The notes under the pieces: model-generated
Database searches by the model: none
What the model saw: the letters and a program-made list of their open reading frames with translations, nothing else
What the model was told of the DNA's origin: nothing
From: Oxyruncus cristatus
Lineage: Eukaryota > Chordata > Aves > Passeriformes > Cotingidae
Assembly: GCA_013399855.1 (NCBI GenBank)
Contig: VXAY01002873.1
Location: forward strand, 943,643-1,007,642
DNA length: 64,000 nt
Direction of reading: 5' to 3'
Shown here: positions 9,457-22,850 of the stretch, piece by piece
Position numbering within the stretch: the stretch's first letter is position 1
Layout of the letters: every line of letters starts with the position of its first letter
Translations under genes and position numbers: made by a program

Positions 9457-12400
9457 CTGAAGAAAGGAAAAAGAACATGCTAGTAGAGCAAGCAGAGATA
9501 TCCTGTACAGAGGGAGCAAACATCCTACTCATTAACTCTGGAACTTAGAGTTGATTATCAGAGAAAAACTGTATTAACTCTAGGTTACGTACATGACTTA
9601 AACAATATAGAATACCAAAGTCATCCCTGCCATCAACTAAGAACACAAAAAAAGAAGTAATAATAAAGTTTAAAATTTGTATTGTATTTGCCTAGGTAAT
9701 AGCTGTATTTTTCCCTTTTTTTTTCTTTAATAGTTAAGACACCACTATTACACATGCCTAAGCTGTTGATTACTAGTGAAAGGCTCAGTGACAAGATTTA
9801 AGCATTCTGTGAACTAATGTGAACTAACAGGCAACTCTTCCCACATACCAACAACTGTTCAGAAAACTTATTGCTTATATAATTCATATGTACATGTGAA
9901 ATCTACAGGAAGCTCTCTAGATCTGGGAGACTGTTCTGTTTTTACTAAATGTCTGTAAAAGAACCACTGCTCCACTTGCCCTAGACCATTCCCCAAAATC
10001 TGGCCAAAGCCCAACTTTCTAGGTGCTCCCCTGAAGGGTTTGGTGATACAGAACGAAGGAACTAAAAGGAATTTCAAAGCTGAAGGAGATGCACACACCA
10101 AAAAGCAGGTTCTTCACTATTACTGCCCTAGTGAAATACTGTAGTTGCAATTCAGTAAGCCACATCTAACACTAATTAATATAATCACATGTAGTATTAT
10201 CTGAAGGCATTGTGCCAGAGGGTATCTGAAGATATAGGAATAAAGTACTATCTTTTATTCTTGCTATTTCTGAACATGCTAGTTCAGGTACCATAAAGAA
10301 AATAACTGTTCCACTTCACACCCTGAAACCTAAGTTATTTGCTGCTGTCATTATGCAGCCAAATTACAAGCGAGACTTTTTAAATGGCCCATATTATATT
10401 TTTATCTATTTTTACTACACTTTTCACATTCTCTGACTCGTTTCAGGTTGCTAATTAATTTTAATAAGTGGAAAAGCAAGGCTCTGCAGAGTGGTTTATT
10501 GCTGGTTCAATTTTCTGCATCTCATCTGTAATTTCACCTTGGTTTAAAATACTGTCAGCAACATGAATGCATTAAGGAAATGGAAAAGTTACCTGAATGA
10601 ACTTATTCATACCAATCTATTGATGGGGTTGGTTGAAGCTAAGGGCCATAGCTCTTATTTCCTAAATCCCTTTCTGTCTAAGGAAATCATGGCTCCTGAA
10701 TTTGGCACCCACACTCCCTCTTCACTGCACAAGGTGATTCCAAGCCACTGAAAACTGAAAAGCAGTTGATATCAACATTTTCACATGAAGTTTCTCCTGT
10801 TATTTAGGACCCCCTCCATTTTATTAGGTTCCTTTCTCTCATAGTTGTACTCTAGGATTTTCAGTGCTGAAGAGCTGGACAGACGCTACCACACAGAAGG
10901 TGAGCAATTTTTGTAGCAACCAATTTCCTGACTTCCTAGCAAAAACACACTGTCAGGCAGTTCTTATCTCCTCCACAATAACTGTTAAACACAGTGGCCA
11001 ATAATAAAGCTGCTAATAAAGCAGGTATCAGTGGGGAACCCACATACGTGCCTTATGGATTCAGACATATTTCAAATGTTTCCTTCCCATCTTTAAGTCA
11101 CAGCAGCTTAAATACCTGTACCACCATGGCTCCCTAAAACTTCACAAGAGTCTGTGCTTAGTCTTGGAGAGCTCTGGCCAAAATAAAAAAAGTGGCTTAC
11201 TTCAGTAGTCCTTGAGAATAGGCAAGACACTATCTGAGTATCTGGATAGGCAAGATAACGTCTGAGACTCAAGAGTTAAAAATATGCTTAATCTGGGTTC
11301 TGGAAAGAATTCACATTATTTCAAACATGTCCCAAAGTCTTTATTCAGTCTTCTGCACTCCTCTACGTTCTCCACAGTAGTCACAGAGATCTAGTTTAGC
11401 TCAGAAGACAGGGTCACGCAATTTGTCATTTGCATGGATTCATGATTTTCCATGGCATGGTAGCTGAACAGGGAAGAAAGGTGGTGCTTTAAGAAGGCAG
11501 TTTTGGATAATTTTTTATCATTTGGGTTTTATTACAGTGGTATCAGAACCCGTCAGTGTGTCATTATGTTAGTTTGAAAGACTAAATACTTCATGCATTA
11601 CCTTTCACCAGTGTTTCAGAGACTGCAAGATGCTGCAGCTCATGGCTACAATCCCTGGTCTCAATCCACTGAGGGGTACTGCCTCTGGATTTACTCCCAT
11701 GAGGCTGGATTTGCCCAGCTCTGTGTCACAAGGCTGTCCCTCCTTCATCTTCCTGCCTAATACTTTTAAACTAGTTGACAGTCTTTTCACAAATGGAAAT
11801 GAAGTATCCACTGCATCATTTATCCAGCAGTTCACTGATTAGATATAAAAACCCACTTCTAAAGAATACTGAAGCAATCCATGCAAGACTGAATGTGATA
11901 AAGAGGAGAGGTTGCAGGAGTGAAATTTAAAGGTCTTTTCCAGAAATTAGAATATATGTATGAAAATTCCCAACTCCAGAAGAAGACTGTGCCCTTTGCC
12001 TTCTCACACCTGAGTGGTAAGCGGAGCTGCAGGCTCCATCCTATTTCTTCCTGTGGTGCATTTGAAATCCGGTCCAGAAGACCTGATTTATTCTGAGAAT
12101 AAATGCCAGTATGATCCCTGCAGAATCTGCAAAACCAGATAGAGCTAAGTATTGAGTTCTGTTGGGGCATAAGTATTTGCACATGCACCATAAGCAAAAA
12201 TCTTGCCTTGGGAAATTACACTGGTATGCACAACCACTCCACACCAGGCACCACAGTGTAATACTGAATTAAATGTTCTGCCTTGTGTGCCCTGCTCTCA
12301 GTACTGCTCAATGGCCATTGCTGCTTAAAACTCCCTCAAGTACCTCCACTCTAAGCAGATCAGTAGATATCCAGGGAATTTCAGCACCTCCTCACCCAGG

Positions 12401-15400
12401 CAGGAGCTGAACAGGAATTTGGATCCTCAAGATCCTGTACACATCCTCAAAGCCTTTCATGGCTGCAGAGCCTCGCAAGAGCTGCTGTTAGCTTGCCTTT
12501 CCATCTGTGATGTGTGAGCAAGACCACTGTGAAGATAAACAGCTAACATCAGACTTACTGCATCCCAGTTCCCCCATGGACCACAGGGGATGTTCTCCTG
12601 CTCCCATCTTCTACAGCTGACTAGACCAGGCTCAGCTCGGGAGCCATTCTTCGCAAAGCAATTTTCATCCATGTTGTCTATCATCTCACCTCCTGTCATC
12701 AGTGACACTAAGTAGTACAACTTCTGCTTAGAGCATCCCACTTGACTGGTTTTCCTGTATTTATACACCACTATTTGCTTTTGCTGAATACGCTTGTCTT
12801 CCCAGCTGCGCACTTTTGCAGTCAATTAAATATTACTATGTAGCTTTTAAATATTTATTGATTGTCTCCTGAGCACACAGACCAGGTTCACAAATTTAGC
12901 TCTGGGAGCTACTTTACACTTTATGGTCTAGTTGGATGTTAACCAAAGACTGAGTGTTTTCTTTCTTGTGCCACAAACAAACAAGGCACACTTTTAGCAA
13001 CAAATTGCAGCTCGAGCAGGAAATCAAATATCCAAGACACTGGTTATGTCACCTTCTCAGCTATCAGCTGAAACTTGTCTTATTATATCACACTGGATTT
13101 CAGTAAGCAATGTGCAGCAACACGTCATATAGCAACAGACAGACTTTTCCAGTAATCCCTGAACAGAAATTTTTCTCCGATGGAAAACACCAAATCATCA
13201 AAACATTCCTCAGGAATATATGGATTTCAGCAGCACAGTGACAGAAGTTTTTCACACCAACAGGAGACGCAGCATTTTTGGAGTTTTACAAGATCCTAGT
13301 CTGCCGGCTGAGCCGGATGTCCCAGATGCCTGAACATTTGAGGTAAGAAGGGACTCCATGACCCGCCTGGGAGACCCTTGTGCCCATGTCCCTGCTGACA
13401 ACGGGGCTCTACCACACTGCCCAGGGACAGTTCCAGGGACAGGCCAGACTGCCAGGAAAGGCACAGCTCAGATTTCCTTCTCCAACCTCTCCCACCCTGT
13501 GGGGCACATTCTTCTGACCTCTTATCCCTCCATCCCCTAAAACCCTTCCAGTAGCAGATGAGTTGGGTTGTTCCACAGGCAGGAGAGCCCATTCCCTGTC
13601 TGGGTCTGCTTACGTAGGTAAGTCGCTTCAGCTGCATTGCTGAGAATTACCATGACACAGAGGTCAGGAAATCAGCTTAAAAAAAAAAAGAGATGAATGA
13701 AATCAGGCATGCAAGAAATGAGAGGCATGAAACTGGGAACTGAAGTGAGGCCACTGTGATAATTTAATCTCAGGGGCGTTTTTTTGTTTGGCCCAGAAGA
13801 AGACTTAAGTTTACAGATACGCAAAGCAAATATGCTCAAATTAATAACAGGCTACTACATGCTGTGTCTCTCCAGCTTTCACCACGTTTTGTACTTCAGG
13901 TACCGTAAGGTTTATATGGGGGATTTCTTTTTGCTGTTTAGAGCAAATGTCTTGCACACAAAGTGGTTTGTTTTTTTGCATGCTTTCAAGAACACGTAAT
14001 ACACATAATCATATATTAATTGCATTTCCAAAAGTTCATTGTCAAACAGTTGTAAGAGGTTCATGATTTCATCTTTTTACCTTCACTATTCACTCACTGT
14101 TCACTCCTCTCTCAATGATGGGAAACCCTCTACCAACACATATCTACATGACCCCATTTTCATCATACAGAATCCACCATATAGCACATGTTATAACAGA
14201 TTTCTTGAACATTTCTTTCAGGAAGGGATCACTTTTTTCTTGAAGGTATGTATTTTTCCAGAAGTAAGCTGAACCAAAGTGCTCTACTAATCCTGCCTTC
14301 TGTCACCGGAAGGCTGCCTTCTCTCCACAAAGGAAAAGAGAGCATTGACCCTTGAATTACTGCACACCACATCACAGATTTACCTGCATCAGCCATAAAG
14401 GACAAGCTGTTATGGAAATTGCACCAAAGCTAGTCCTGCTCATGAGCTGACCTGTGGGAAAAGCATCCTAGTTCCAATGCACCAACTGCTGGAGACACAC
14501 AGGATGACTGACAAACAGCTACTTTGCTTATTTCAGTGGGTGCAGATGCTGACAACTTGCAACACTGCTGCATCTGAGCTGCCAAGGACACCCATCATGC
14601 ACAAGCACACTGACAGAAACCAGCCCCAAACAGAAGCATTTCCTGAACTATTCTTTCAATTACAAACAATGATGCCACTCCTTTCATTAATAAGATTGAA
14701 CTGCACGTTCGCTAAATGTGTGCTGGAACAAAACCCAGAATCCCATCTGACAAATTGCACTTGTTCACTTCTCAAGGAGACTGTTCTGTGTCTCCATGAC
14801 ACAGTGCTAATAAAGCTAATAAAGGGAAGACCTTTATTAGACATGACTAACAATGAAAGAGACTCTAGTTTCTAACATTTTTTCAAAATCCTGGTCTTCT
14901 CTCCAACTATTACTCTGTGGAAGGTTTGTGGTATAGGAATAAAGTAAGAAAAGTGAAAATATAAGGTGAGACTTATTGCCTGAAGTTTTTAGACCTGTGA
15001 CCTGTTATTTCACATACTCAGGCTTGGACTGAAACCTCTTTGTGCCGGCAATCAATGCACATACATGGGGGGGAAAAAAAAGGTGGACCCTCTTCCCATG
15101 AGGCTACAATCTAAATGAAAAGTATTTAAAAAAAAAAAAAAAAACAAACCAAACATGTCTGACTATATTTCGGTAATATCTAAACAAAGAATTGGCTTGT
15201 ACATGGTTTTATTAATGTTTATTTAGATCACTGAAGCAACCTGCAGGACCAAGGAATACAAAGGAAAGGAGACAACCCCTTACCACTTTATTTCTATAAT
15301 CTTAATATTGGGCTATATGATAAAAAGGATTATATTAATCTGATAGCAATCCTTTTCGTTTGGTATTGAAGGACATTCTGGATGGCAGAGATCTGCAGTC

Positions 15401-15854
15401 TCCTTGTTGGCAGGCAGCTGGAATTGAAGCAATGATGCAATTTTTGTGTAGCTGTAAAACAAGGGACCCTCTCACTGTGTTAGCTGGAATCTTTCTTTGT
15501 TGTTATTGTTCTGATCCAATTAGTCACCACTTTCAAGTTAAGGGAACCCACTGGCTGATTGGACTGAAATAGATACAAAAACTCAAACTGGTGGTACTAG
15601 GAGAAGAATACAATTTTTTTTATATGAAATGCCTCAGTAAGTCAATCGCATGCTTTAACTAAACCTTAATTGCACCGAAACAACAGAAAGCAATCAAAAA
15701 GGGTCTGTTTTGATTCATTACATATCAGGAATGTGAGAGATGGAACTGAATTAATCCAGGAATCTGTCACTTTGAGTAAGCTCCCCACAGAGCCTGTTTT
15801 AGCTGCCTTATACCATAAAATATGGAAGATACAGGCCTGAAAACAACCAAAGCA

Positions 15855-16290
15855 GCTGATCTATGCTATTTTTATTCAGCTCTGATGAGGCCACACCTGC
15901 AGTGCTGGTAAAAGAGAGTAAAAGAGAGATATGGATATATTGGATAGAGACCAGTGAATATCCACTAAGATGATGAAAGGACTGAAGCATCTCTCTTCTG
16001 AGGAAAAGCTGGGACGGTACAGCCTAGAGAAGGCTCAGGGAGATTTCATCAATGCCCATAAATACCTGAAGGGAGGGTACAAAGAGGACAGAGCCAGGCT
16101 CTTTTCAGCGGTGCTCAGTGGCAGGACCAGAGGTAATGGTCAAAAACTGAAACACAGAAGGTTCCTTATGAACACCAGGAAACACTTTTTCACTGTGAAA
16201 AGTGACAGTGCTGACCAGGCAGGCTGTGGAGTTTCCCTCCTTGGAGCTATTCAAAAGCCATCTGGACAAGAAGGCAACTCACTGACTCAG
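15855..16290 (+). mobile_element. CR1 LINE fragment (3' noncoding region, truncated at both ends)
   Basis: Typical CR1 blocks occur in order: CTCTGATGAGGCCACACCTG, GATGATGAAAGGACTGAAGC, TCTGAGGAAAAGCTGGGACG, TACAGCCTAGAGAAGGCTCA, AGGACCAGAGGTAATGG and CTTGGAGCTATTCAAAAGCC. Similarity stops near 16290 without the usual ATTCTATGAT terminus, so the 3' end is missing or eroded. A 152-codon open frame (15970-16428) over it is incidental to the repeat. Confidence 0.85.
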
Positions 16291-18768
16291 GACTTCCCAT
16301 CTGGATACTGGTTACGGTGCAAGAGAAGGGATGCCATATTATGGTTTGACAGAAAGCTCCTTACACTGCGTCCAAATATCAAACATGCCCTCAGAGACAA
16401 GGCTGGGGCATGGAACAACAGGTTCTAAAATGCTGAGATGGATAATACAGAGGTGCCCGTGATCTTCCTGATAACAGAAATACTGATGACACACCAACAA
16501 AAGCAAAACTGCTTGTGCCCAACATAAAACAGCAGAAAATCCTTTCTAATGTATTCTAATCTGTGCATGCCTCCAGGTTCCATCTACTTCCTCACAGCTG
16601 GTACAGTTGGAAAAATACTGAGTTATGAAACATACTGAATTATGAAATACCATTGCCTACTTTTCTGAGTACTGGTATGCACATACTTCTATGTTAACTG
16701 AAACCCAGCTTATCCTTCTCCTCTCTATTGGTTTATGGCTCACTTCATCAGACTAGAAACCCCTACTTTTTAAATGTATAAGAAATCAACAGTAGAAAGG
16801 AACATGTCTGTCCAGAGATTATCCTGCAGGGTATGTCTACACTGCCAAATGCAGCTGAGCTCTCTGGGTTGCTGCTCGTGCAGGTAATTCACACATCAGA
16901 TCCGGCACTGCCATGTTAAGGTAGAGCATCATGCAATACATTTATTCCAAAGCAAATAGCTGTACTGCTTTTTCTAGTGATCTAGCCTGTTGAACTGGCT
17001 TTATGTCCATATGCGGCACTACATTGGAACTAGAGAATGAAGCATGTGTTTTATTAAACCTCAAAATGAAAGCATGCTTTTTTATTACACGAACAGTCAC
17101 ATTCTTCGATGTCTGAGTAAAGAGCTGTCTGCTAAGTAAACGATTCGAAGCTATCAAACGACTAACCATGAGGATTAAGAGAATGTTTATCATGTCAGAT
17201 ATTCAAAATTAATTTATGTGTAGTGCTACCTTTTTACTATCACTTTGATAAAAAATCTGGATTTGATCTCTGTGTTAAAAAAAAAACTGGTTGAAACTCC
17301 CAAACTATGCTTTATAACATGCTGGTAATTCTCAATTTCTGATGACATTACAGTCTAATTATGTTAATTTTTATATTCATTTCAAAGAGTTAATATACGT
17401 CAACACTTGTGAGAATTTTGCCACTACCATTTCTCACCTCTTTTCTCAACAAGAACAACTAGATGAAGGTGGTAAAGAGGTAATGCTACTGCAGATTTTC
17501 ACAACACCTGTGAATAGATGCCTGTTTCAACTCATGTTATGTATTTATTGCCAATGTTATTACTTACTGACAAAAAAATACTAGATACTCTTACAACTCC
17601 CTCAGACAGAAAGCTACGGTTTTCTCATTAGCCAGGCAGGGACATTCAGACTTGCCACACAGATCAACTAATTGTTATTTGGAATTTATATTTTCATTCC
17701 TAATAATTTTCAGTTTTTCATCTACACCCACAGGCTGTCACAAACATTAACAGCAGGTGGACACTCAAAGCATTCTACCCCCTCCCTTCCCATCCCTATT
17801 CTCTCCTTCTTCAGCCCACTATGCAGATGAAGATATATCACCATGCTACTCCCTTCTACAGGCAGCCCCTCATCACCAAGCTTTAACTCTAGGTGTAAAG
17901 AATACAAAGGAGTAAACCAGATTTCTGTCAGCTCATGATTTTCAGTTCCTGGTTTTCTTTGCCCTAGGATTAAGGTTTGACAGCAATGTAGTAACACCCA
18001 GCAACAAGCCATGCAAAACATTCTCCATGTAAACAGTGTCTATTTTCTCCCTCCCTCGATTCCCATTTTGACTCTGTTTTTCACTTCCTAGATCACTGCA
18101 ACACTGTATTTTTTTGCCATTTGACCATCTCTTTTCCTGCTCCACACTTCTACACACTCTTCAAAATGTTGAGTCTAGAGCTGAGCCTTAAAAAGAAGAT
18201 ATACAAAAGGATCTGATACCCAGTACCTGGTCACAAATAAAAGGCAGATGCACCTCAGATGTAAAAGCAAAGGGGAAAAACATTGCTTCAGATAGATTCA
18301 CACTCCTCAAAAACTTACTCTGTTCTTGTTTTTAACCTACAAGAAGAAGGAAATTTTGGGGAAAATTTTATGCACAAAATAAGAAAGAAAATAAAAGCTC
18401 ATCATAGGGCTTCCAAGGAATCACCTTTGAATGAAACTCTCACAACTTTTACCACACTGTCTTCCCTCCAAATACTCCTTATTTTTTTTAAAATGCCCTT
18501 CCATGCATTTCTTAATGTCACAGCCTAAATTCCTCACTCCCAAGTCTTTCCTACATCCACATCTTTATTCTCATTACAGCCTTCTTCATTCTCAGTGTAA
18601 CTTTAGGAGATATGAGCTGGTCACTGTCTTGATGATGACCCAGCAAGAACTGGAGGGCATTCATACAACTAGTAAGTGGTTCAGAAGCAGTGCACACCAA
18701 CAATGTTGATAGCACATCCGCTCAAGTTCATCCTCTCAGAGACTGCAGACCTAAGACACCACTCTGGT

Positions 18769-18808
18769 GATAGTAAATAAACCCATTAGATAGTAAATAA
18801 ATCCCTTC
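18769..18808. repeat. 20-bp tandem duplication
   Basis: GATAGTAAATAAACCCATTA is followed directly by GATAGTAAATAAATCCCTTC. Two copies are nearly identical over the first 15 bases. Likely a replication-slippage duplication. Confidence 0.75.
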
Positions 18809-19154
18809 AGTATTTTCACAATTTTCATGAGAAGAAAACATTTTGAAACACCAACTAAATTCTAAGTAACCTAGAGAGAATACTGTTCTTTCTTTTTTGC
18901 AACAATCACTGAAGTTCATCCTAATGCATTTCCCCACTCCTCAAAAGGGTGGGTTACTGTGTAACTTTCACTATAAACAAGACGTAAAGAAGAAGGGCCA
19001 CATAGTAACAGCATGTGTTTATATCACAATACTCACTGACTTCTCATTTGAACATGTGGCTTCTTCAGCACATCAGCTATAAGCATTTGTTACATTTTTA
19101 CATAAGCCTACATCAGGCTTATTGGAAAAAGCTGGTTTTGCCACAGATACTTAC

Positions 19155-19353
19155 CCAGTTGTGTAAGGTATATTTATTCCCCCTAAATTAATGCTTTCAC
19201 ATCCGACAATGAAGAGCGTTGAAAAGCACAGCAGAGATACACCACTGCAGATCATAGCCAACTTTGCAGACTCTCTTGCACCAAGTTTAAGTTTTTTTAT
19301 AATGTAGCCACCTAGGACAATACCAACACCAGCACTTGGGACAATAATCACAC
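19155..19353 (-). CDS. SLCO5A1: SLCO5A1 exon 6: TM8-TM9
   Basis: A 199-bp exon (2 + 65 codons + 2). It begins GT, completing Gly with exon 5, then [20 protein letters not shown] (TM8), [31 protein letters not shown] (TM9) and [14 protein letters not shown], ending GG, which completes Gly with exon 7. The acceptor is TTTTTTCCCGACAG and the donor ACTGG|GTAAGT. The P-S-A-G-x-G-x-x-x-G-G motif of TM8 is conserved across OATPs. The C of FIVGCES begins the extracellular loop 5 cysteine set. The sequence is a near-exact match to SLCO5A1 and clearly unlike SLCO3A1 or SLCO4A1 at this position. Confidence 0.97.
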
Positions 19354-22300
19354 CTGTCGGGAAAAAATTCAAACAACATTAAAACAGGACCTACAGAAAT
19401 GGTATAAAACATAAATACTGGTTTCATGCCCTGATTAGATGACTGCTCCATTGTCTGATTCTCTGCTAGCAAACTGAGTCAGACTTTTCAAACCTTTGGA
19501 GTGTTGTCAAAGAATCTATAAAAGCCTCCTTATGATATTAGCAGCAGCCAAAGCACTATAAGAGAACTATTGTACTTTCAAGCAGAAACATTGCTTTGTG
19601 TTTATTTTAGAATGGGGAGAAGGAATACATATTGGTCCAGTTTAACTCCTAAAAATTTGAAGAAATCTGGACTTGGACATGAATCTTCCTCTTCATACTC
19701 TCATGATTAATTCCAGCAAAGCACAAGTGCTAACCTCAGGCAGGACCCCAGAAGCCTGCCCACCCTCGAGTGCAGGCGTGAGCCTGGCTGCAAACTCTGC
19801 CTTCTGGATACTTTGAACAGCACCTTCACAGCCAACTAGCAACAGGACAAGAGGAAATGGCCTCAAGCTGCACCGGGAAGGTTCAGTTTGGACATCGGGA
19901 AGAATTTCTTCACTGAAAGGGGCATTAAGCATTGGATGAGGCCGCCCAGGGAGGTGGTAGAGTCTCCAGCCCTGGTTCAAGACATGACCAGATGTGGCAC
20001 TTAGTGCTCTGGTTTATTGACATGCACTCAGCCAACAGTTGGACTTGATGATCCTGGAGGTCTTTTCCAGCGATACTATGATTCTACAATTCCTACATCA
20101 GCACTCCAATTCATCTCAGCACAGACAGGAGGAGTGTAAACTGATCAAACGCAATTAATGAAATTAAGATATCAGAATTAGGGTAAGTTTAAGACACAAA
20201 AGATGTGCCTATGGAATTTCTGCTGCTCTACTGCTGCAGTTATAAGGTTCAGCAACACATCCCTGGGTTGTCCTCACTTGTCAGGTCCTGAGGTCATGTT
20301 AAGTCAGCAAATGCCTTGCACTTTTCTTCCCTTAGCTTTTGCTTCTCACTGACGTGTGAGAAGGTCTTTAAATTAAGGCTTTGCTAATAAAGATGCATTC
20401 CACATAAACATGGAATTTGAACTACTTTTGGCAGTTGCATCTACACAGAAGCTAAACTTTATAATCCAAATTCTTGGAAATGCTGGTCTTTTTAAAGAAC
20501 CCAGTAAGACTATCACTTGCTAATACCTTTAATATTACTGCAAAGCATACTCATTCTCTGTTAATTTGTCTAAAGGTGAATGGTGAATTTATAAATTACA
20601 TTTATAAAAATGTTGAGATTGTGAAAGTAAGAATATGAGGTAAAAAATAGCTGGCACCTTATTTATATTGCCACCACCAGTGGCATTATAGAATAAAATG
20701 TCATTTCGTGAGGAAGATTCTAAACAATAACCCTTCACAGAATCAAAACAGTCTTTCTCAAAAGAGCAGAAGTTAAATGTATAAGCTGCACAAGTTCAAG
20801 ACATGAAGTCTGGCACATGGCGTTTTTGATGATGATTAATGTAGTTTTGTTTAAAAACATAAATAAATTGAAACTTAATTAAAGAATTGCTGCTTAAGAG
20901 ACAAAAAATTACCAATAAAACCTTTACATGAAGAGATTCAGGAAGCACATGTACTCAGTCAGCAATGAATGTATTAAGCATAAATGTATAATGTAAATAA
21001 CATGCAAATTCTCCTTTTGCTAATCAGAAAATTTTTAAACTTTACATGTCTTTTACTGTATTAGCCAGTAGCAATCTAATACAATATCTTTAAGTACCCC
21101 TTTCCCTTTTTTTTTCCTACAAAAAATATTTATAAAATTAACAACTGTTGACTTAAATACTACATTTAGGAGTTGGGATTGTGGAAGCAGTGCTCACTTG
21201 TTCATGTTGCATATCCAGCCTGAGATATTTCTTCTTCTTCTTCTCGTTCATTATAATAGTCTTTATCAAGTGATTTATAACAGGGAAAACAACAGACATT
21301 AATAATGTCACACCCTGGACAGGGTGACGCCAGTTTTACCTCTTTTAATGTACTGGCTGTTGAATATTTTTTCTGGCAAGAACGTTTCCAGTTTATCCGG
21401 AGAATGAAGCAAGTTATGGAGTAGCAATCCTATCAAGACTTGTTACAGTAAAACTCCTGTGAGTGTGTAACTACTCTAAGCTTCAGAGAGCATCACCATC
21501 CCATCAATCAATGTTTCCTCCTTATATATATAACACAAGGATTTCATGCCCTGAAGAAAATCTCATTTCAGAAAGCTCTCAAATAGAAAGCACCACATGG
21601 TGCCTCTCTGACTTTTCCCCTCCACACTAAGAAAGATTCCTTGCATTTCTTCCAGCCACTGCAGGTGACGAGGGATTCCCACGTGAAGGCTATGTGTCTT
21701 CCCTCTTTCTTCTGCTACTTTTTATCTTTTTCTTGACTGATGCCCCTGGGCAGCTTCACCTCTGTCCCCACAACTCACCCCACTCCATTACTCCTTCTCA
21801 TGCACAGTATCTGAAAGCATGGGGGAGCAAAGAACCACCCTGCCTACCAATTAGCAGCTATTCTATATGGTAAGCCCCATGGAGAAGTTAAAAAGATGCT
21901 TATAAAGACAAATGTCTTTGATGCAGCTAGAAGAGAAGGAAACTTATCTGCATAACACAGGCCCTGATTCTGCACAACATTTTGACACTTCCTAGGGAAG
22001 TTGCAATCTCTCCCACTCACAGAGCAGTCCAAAGCTTAAAAATTTGTGGTTTGTAGCTCTGTTAAAAGTTGGACATGGCCATACATTACTGTGGCAGTAG
22101 GGGAAGCACTACACCTGGAAAATAGGGGTCTCCTGAAATGACAGGTGAGAGGATTTGGGGAGCTCTCCTGGCTAGAATAGATTGTTGCGCACTCAGTGTC
22201 AGCATGTAAATAAGGAGAAAACCACCAGCCTGGAGGGGATAGATAACTGAAGGACAGGACAGATAAACAACTTGTCACTGGGGGGAATAAAAAAAGATAA

Positions 22301-22685
22301 GGATATTTTAAATTTCAAAGAGGAAGTAAAATTCACAGAAAATAAGAACAGCTTTAAGAGATCTTTTAAGGCACACAAATTGCAGCAATGTCTATGGGTT
22401 TTCTAGCTTTTTTTTGTTGAGTTTTTCACCCTTGGAGACCATTAATAGATGAGAAAATGTCTGTCAGGGCTTATGCAAAAAAAACCCAGCCCTTTAACAA
22501 TATAAATGGGTTCACTTTTTACTAAACACACATAGCAAAAAAATGGCCTGAATATCTAACCAAATGCAGAAAGCTGGATCCAATCACCTGTTTTAACAAA
22601 CATATTTTTGGATCATTTCTACATTGATGCATTCCATTAGTCAAAGCTAACCCTTGCAAGGTTACACTATGTGGCAAAGCCTTAC
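19354..22685 (-). other. SLCO5A1: SLCO5A1 intron between exons 5 and 6
   Basis: A 3332-bp phase-1 intron (donor GTAAGGC at 22685, acceptor CAG at 19354). It contains one plus-strand CR1 3' fragment (19838-20092). The rest is AT-rich with no supported gene. Confidence 0.88.
19838..20092 (+). mobile_element. CR1 LINE 3' end
   Basis: Characteristic CR1 blocks: GGACAAGAGGAAATGGCCTC, AAGAATTTCTTCACTGAAAG, GCCGCCCAGGGAGGTGGTAG, AACAGTTGGACTTGATGATC and GAGGTCTTTTCCAGC, ending ACTATGATTCTACAATTCC, the expected terminus. It is 5'-truncated, as most CR1 copies are. It lies antisense to SLCO5A1 within an intron. Confidence 0.9.
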
Positions 22686-22850
22686 CAGTGTAGATGCTGG
22701 CATTGGAAGCTGGGATGCCAAACTGTGACTCGATGAACTTGGGAATGAAGGTAATAAAAGCTGTGACAATGGCACTCTCAGCTGTGTATGACAAACTCAC
22801 AAAAAGGAATGTCATGTTGCTTAAGATCCTGACAGCTGCTCTTGGAAGCT
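22686..22850 (-). CDS. SLCO5A1: SLCO5A1 exon 5: TM7 and extracellular loop 4
   Basis: A 165-bp exon (2 + 54 codons + 1). It encodes LPRAAVRILSNMTFLFVSLS, YTAESAIVTAFITFIPKFIE and SQFGIPASNASIYT. AG at its 5' end joins G of exon 4 to give Glu; the final G joins GT of exon 6 to give Gly. The acceptor is TCATTTTATAG and the donor ACTG|GTAAGG. It carries the TM7 segment and the conserved K/PKFIESQF-x-x-x-x-x-x-A motif seen in OATPs, with an NAS glycosylation sequon before TM8. Match to SLCO5A1 is near-perfect. Confidence 0.97.

Larger units (their letters stand above)
9457..19154 (-). other. SLCO5A1: SLCO5A1 intron between exons 6 and 7
   Basis: A 9698-bp phase-2 intron (donor GTAAGTATC at 19154, acceptor CAG at 9457). 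It holds one CR1 fragment (15855-16290), poly-A runs (about 15128-15144) and a 20-bp tandem duplication (18769-18808). A moderately GC-richer stretch at about 13250-13640 has overlapping ORFs on both strands but no recognisable protein. Nothing else can be supported as a gene. Confidence 0.88.

Noticed and set aside
13296..13637. 113-codon minus-strand ORF in a GC-richer patch, with overlapping plus-strand ORF
   Set aside because: It lies deep inside an intron with no splice context, no known domain and overlapping open frames on both strands, as expected for a GC-rich stretch with few stops.
14477..14875. 132-codon plus-strand ORF in the exon 6-7 intron
   Set aside because: No recognisable family, no promoter or polyadenylation context, and atypical composition. 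Consistent with chance in 64 kb.
15970..16428. 152-codon plus-strand ORF, the second longest open frame in the window
   Set aside because: It coincides with the CR1 3' noncoding segment and has no protein homology.
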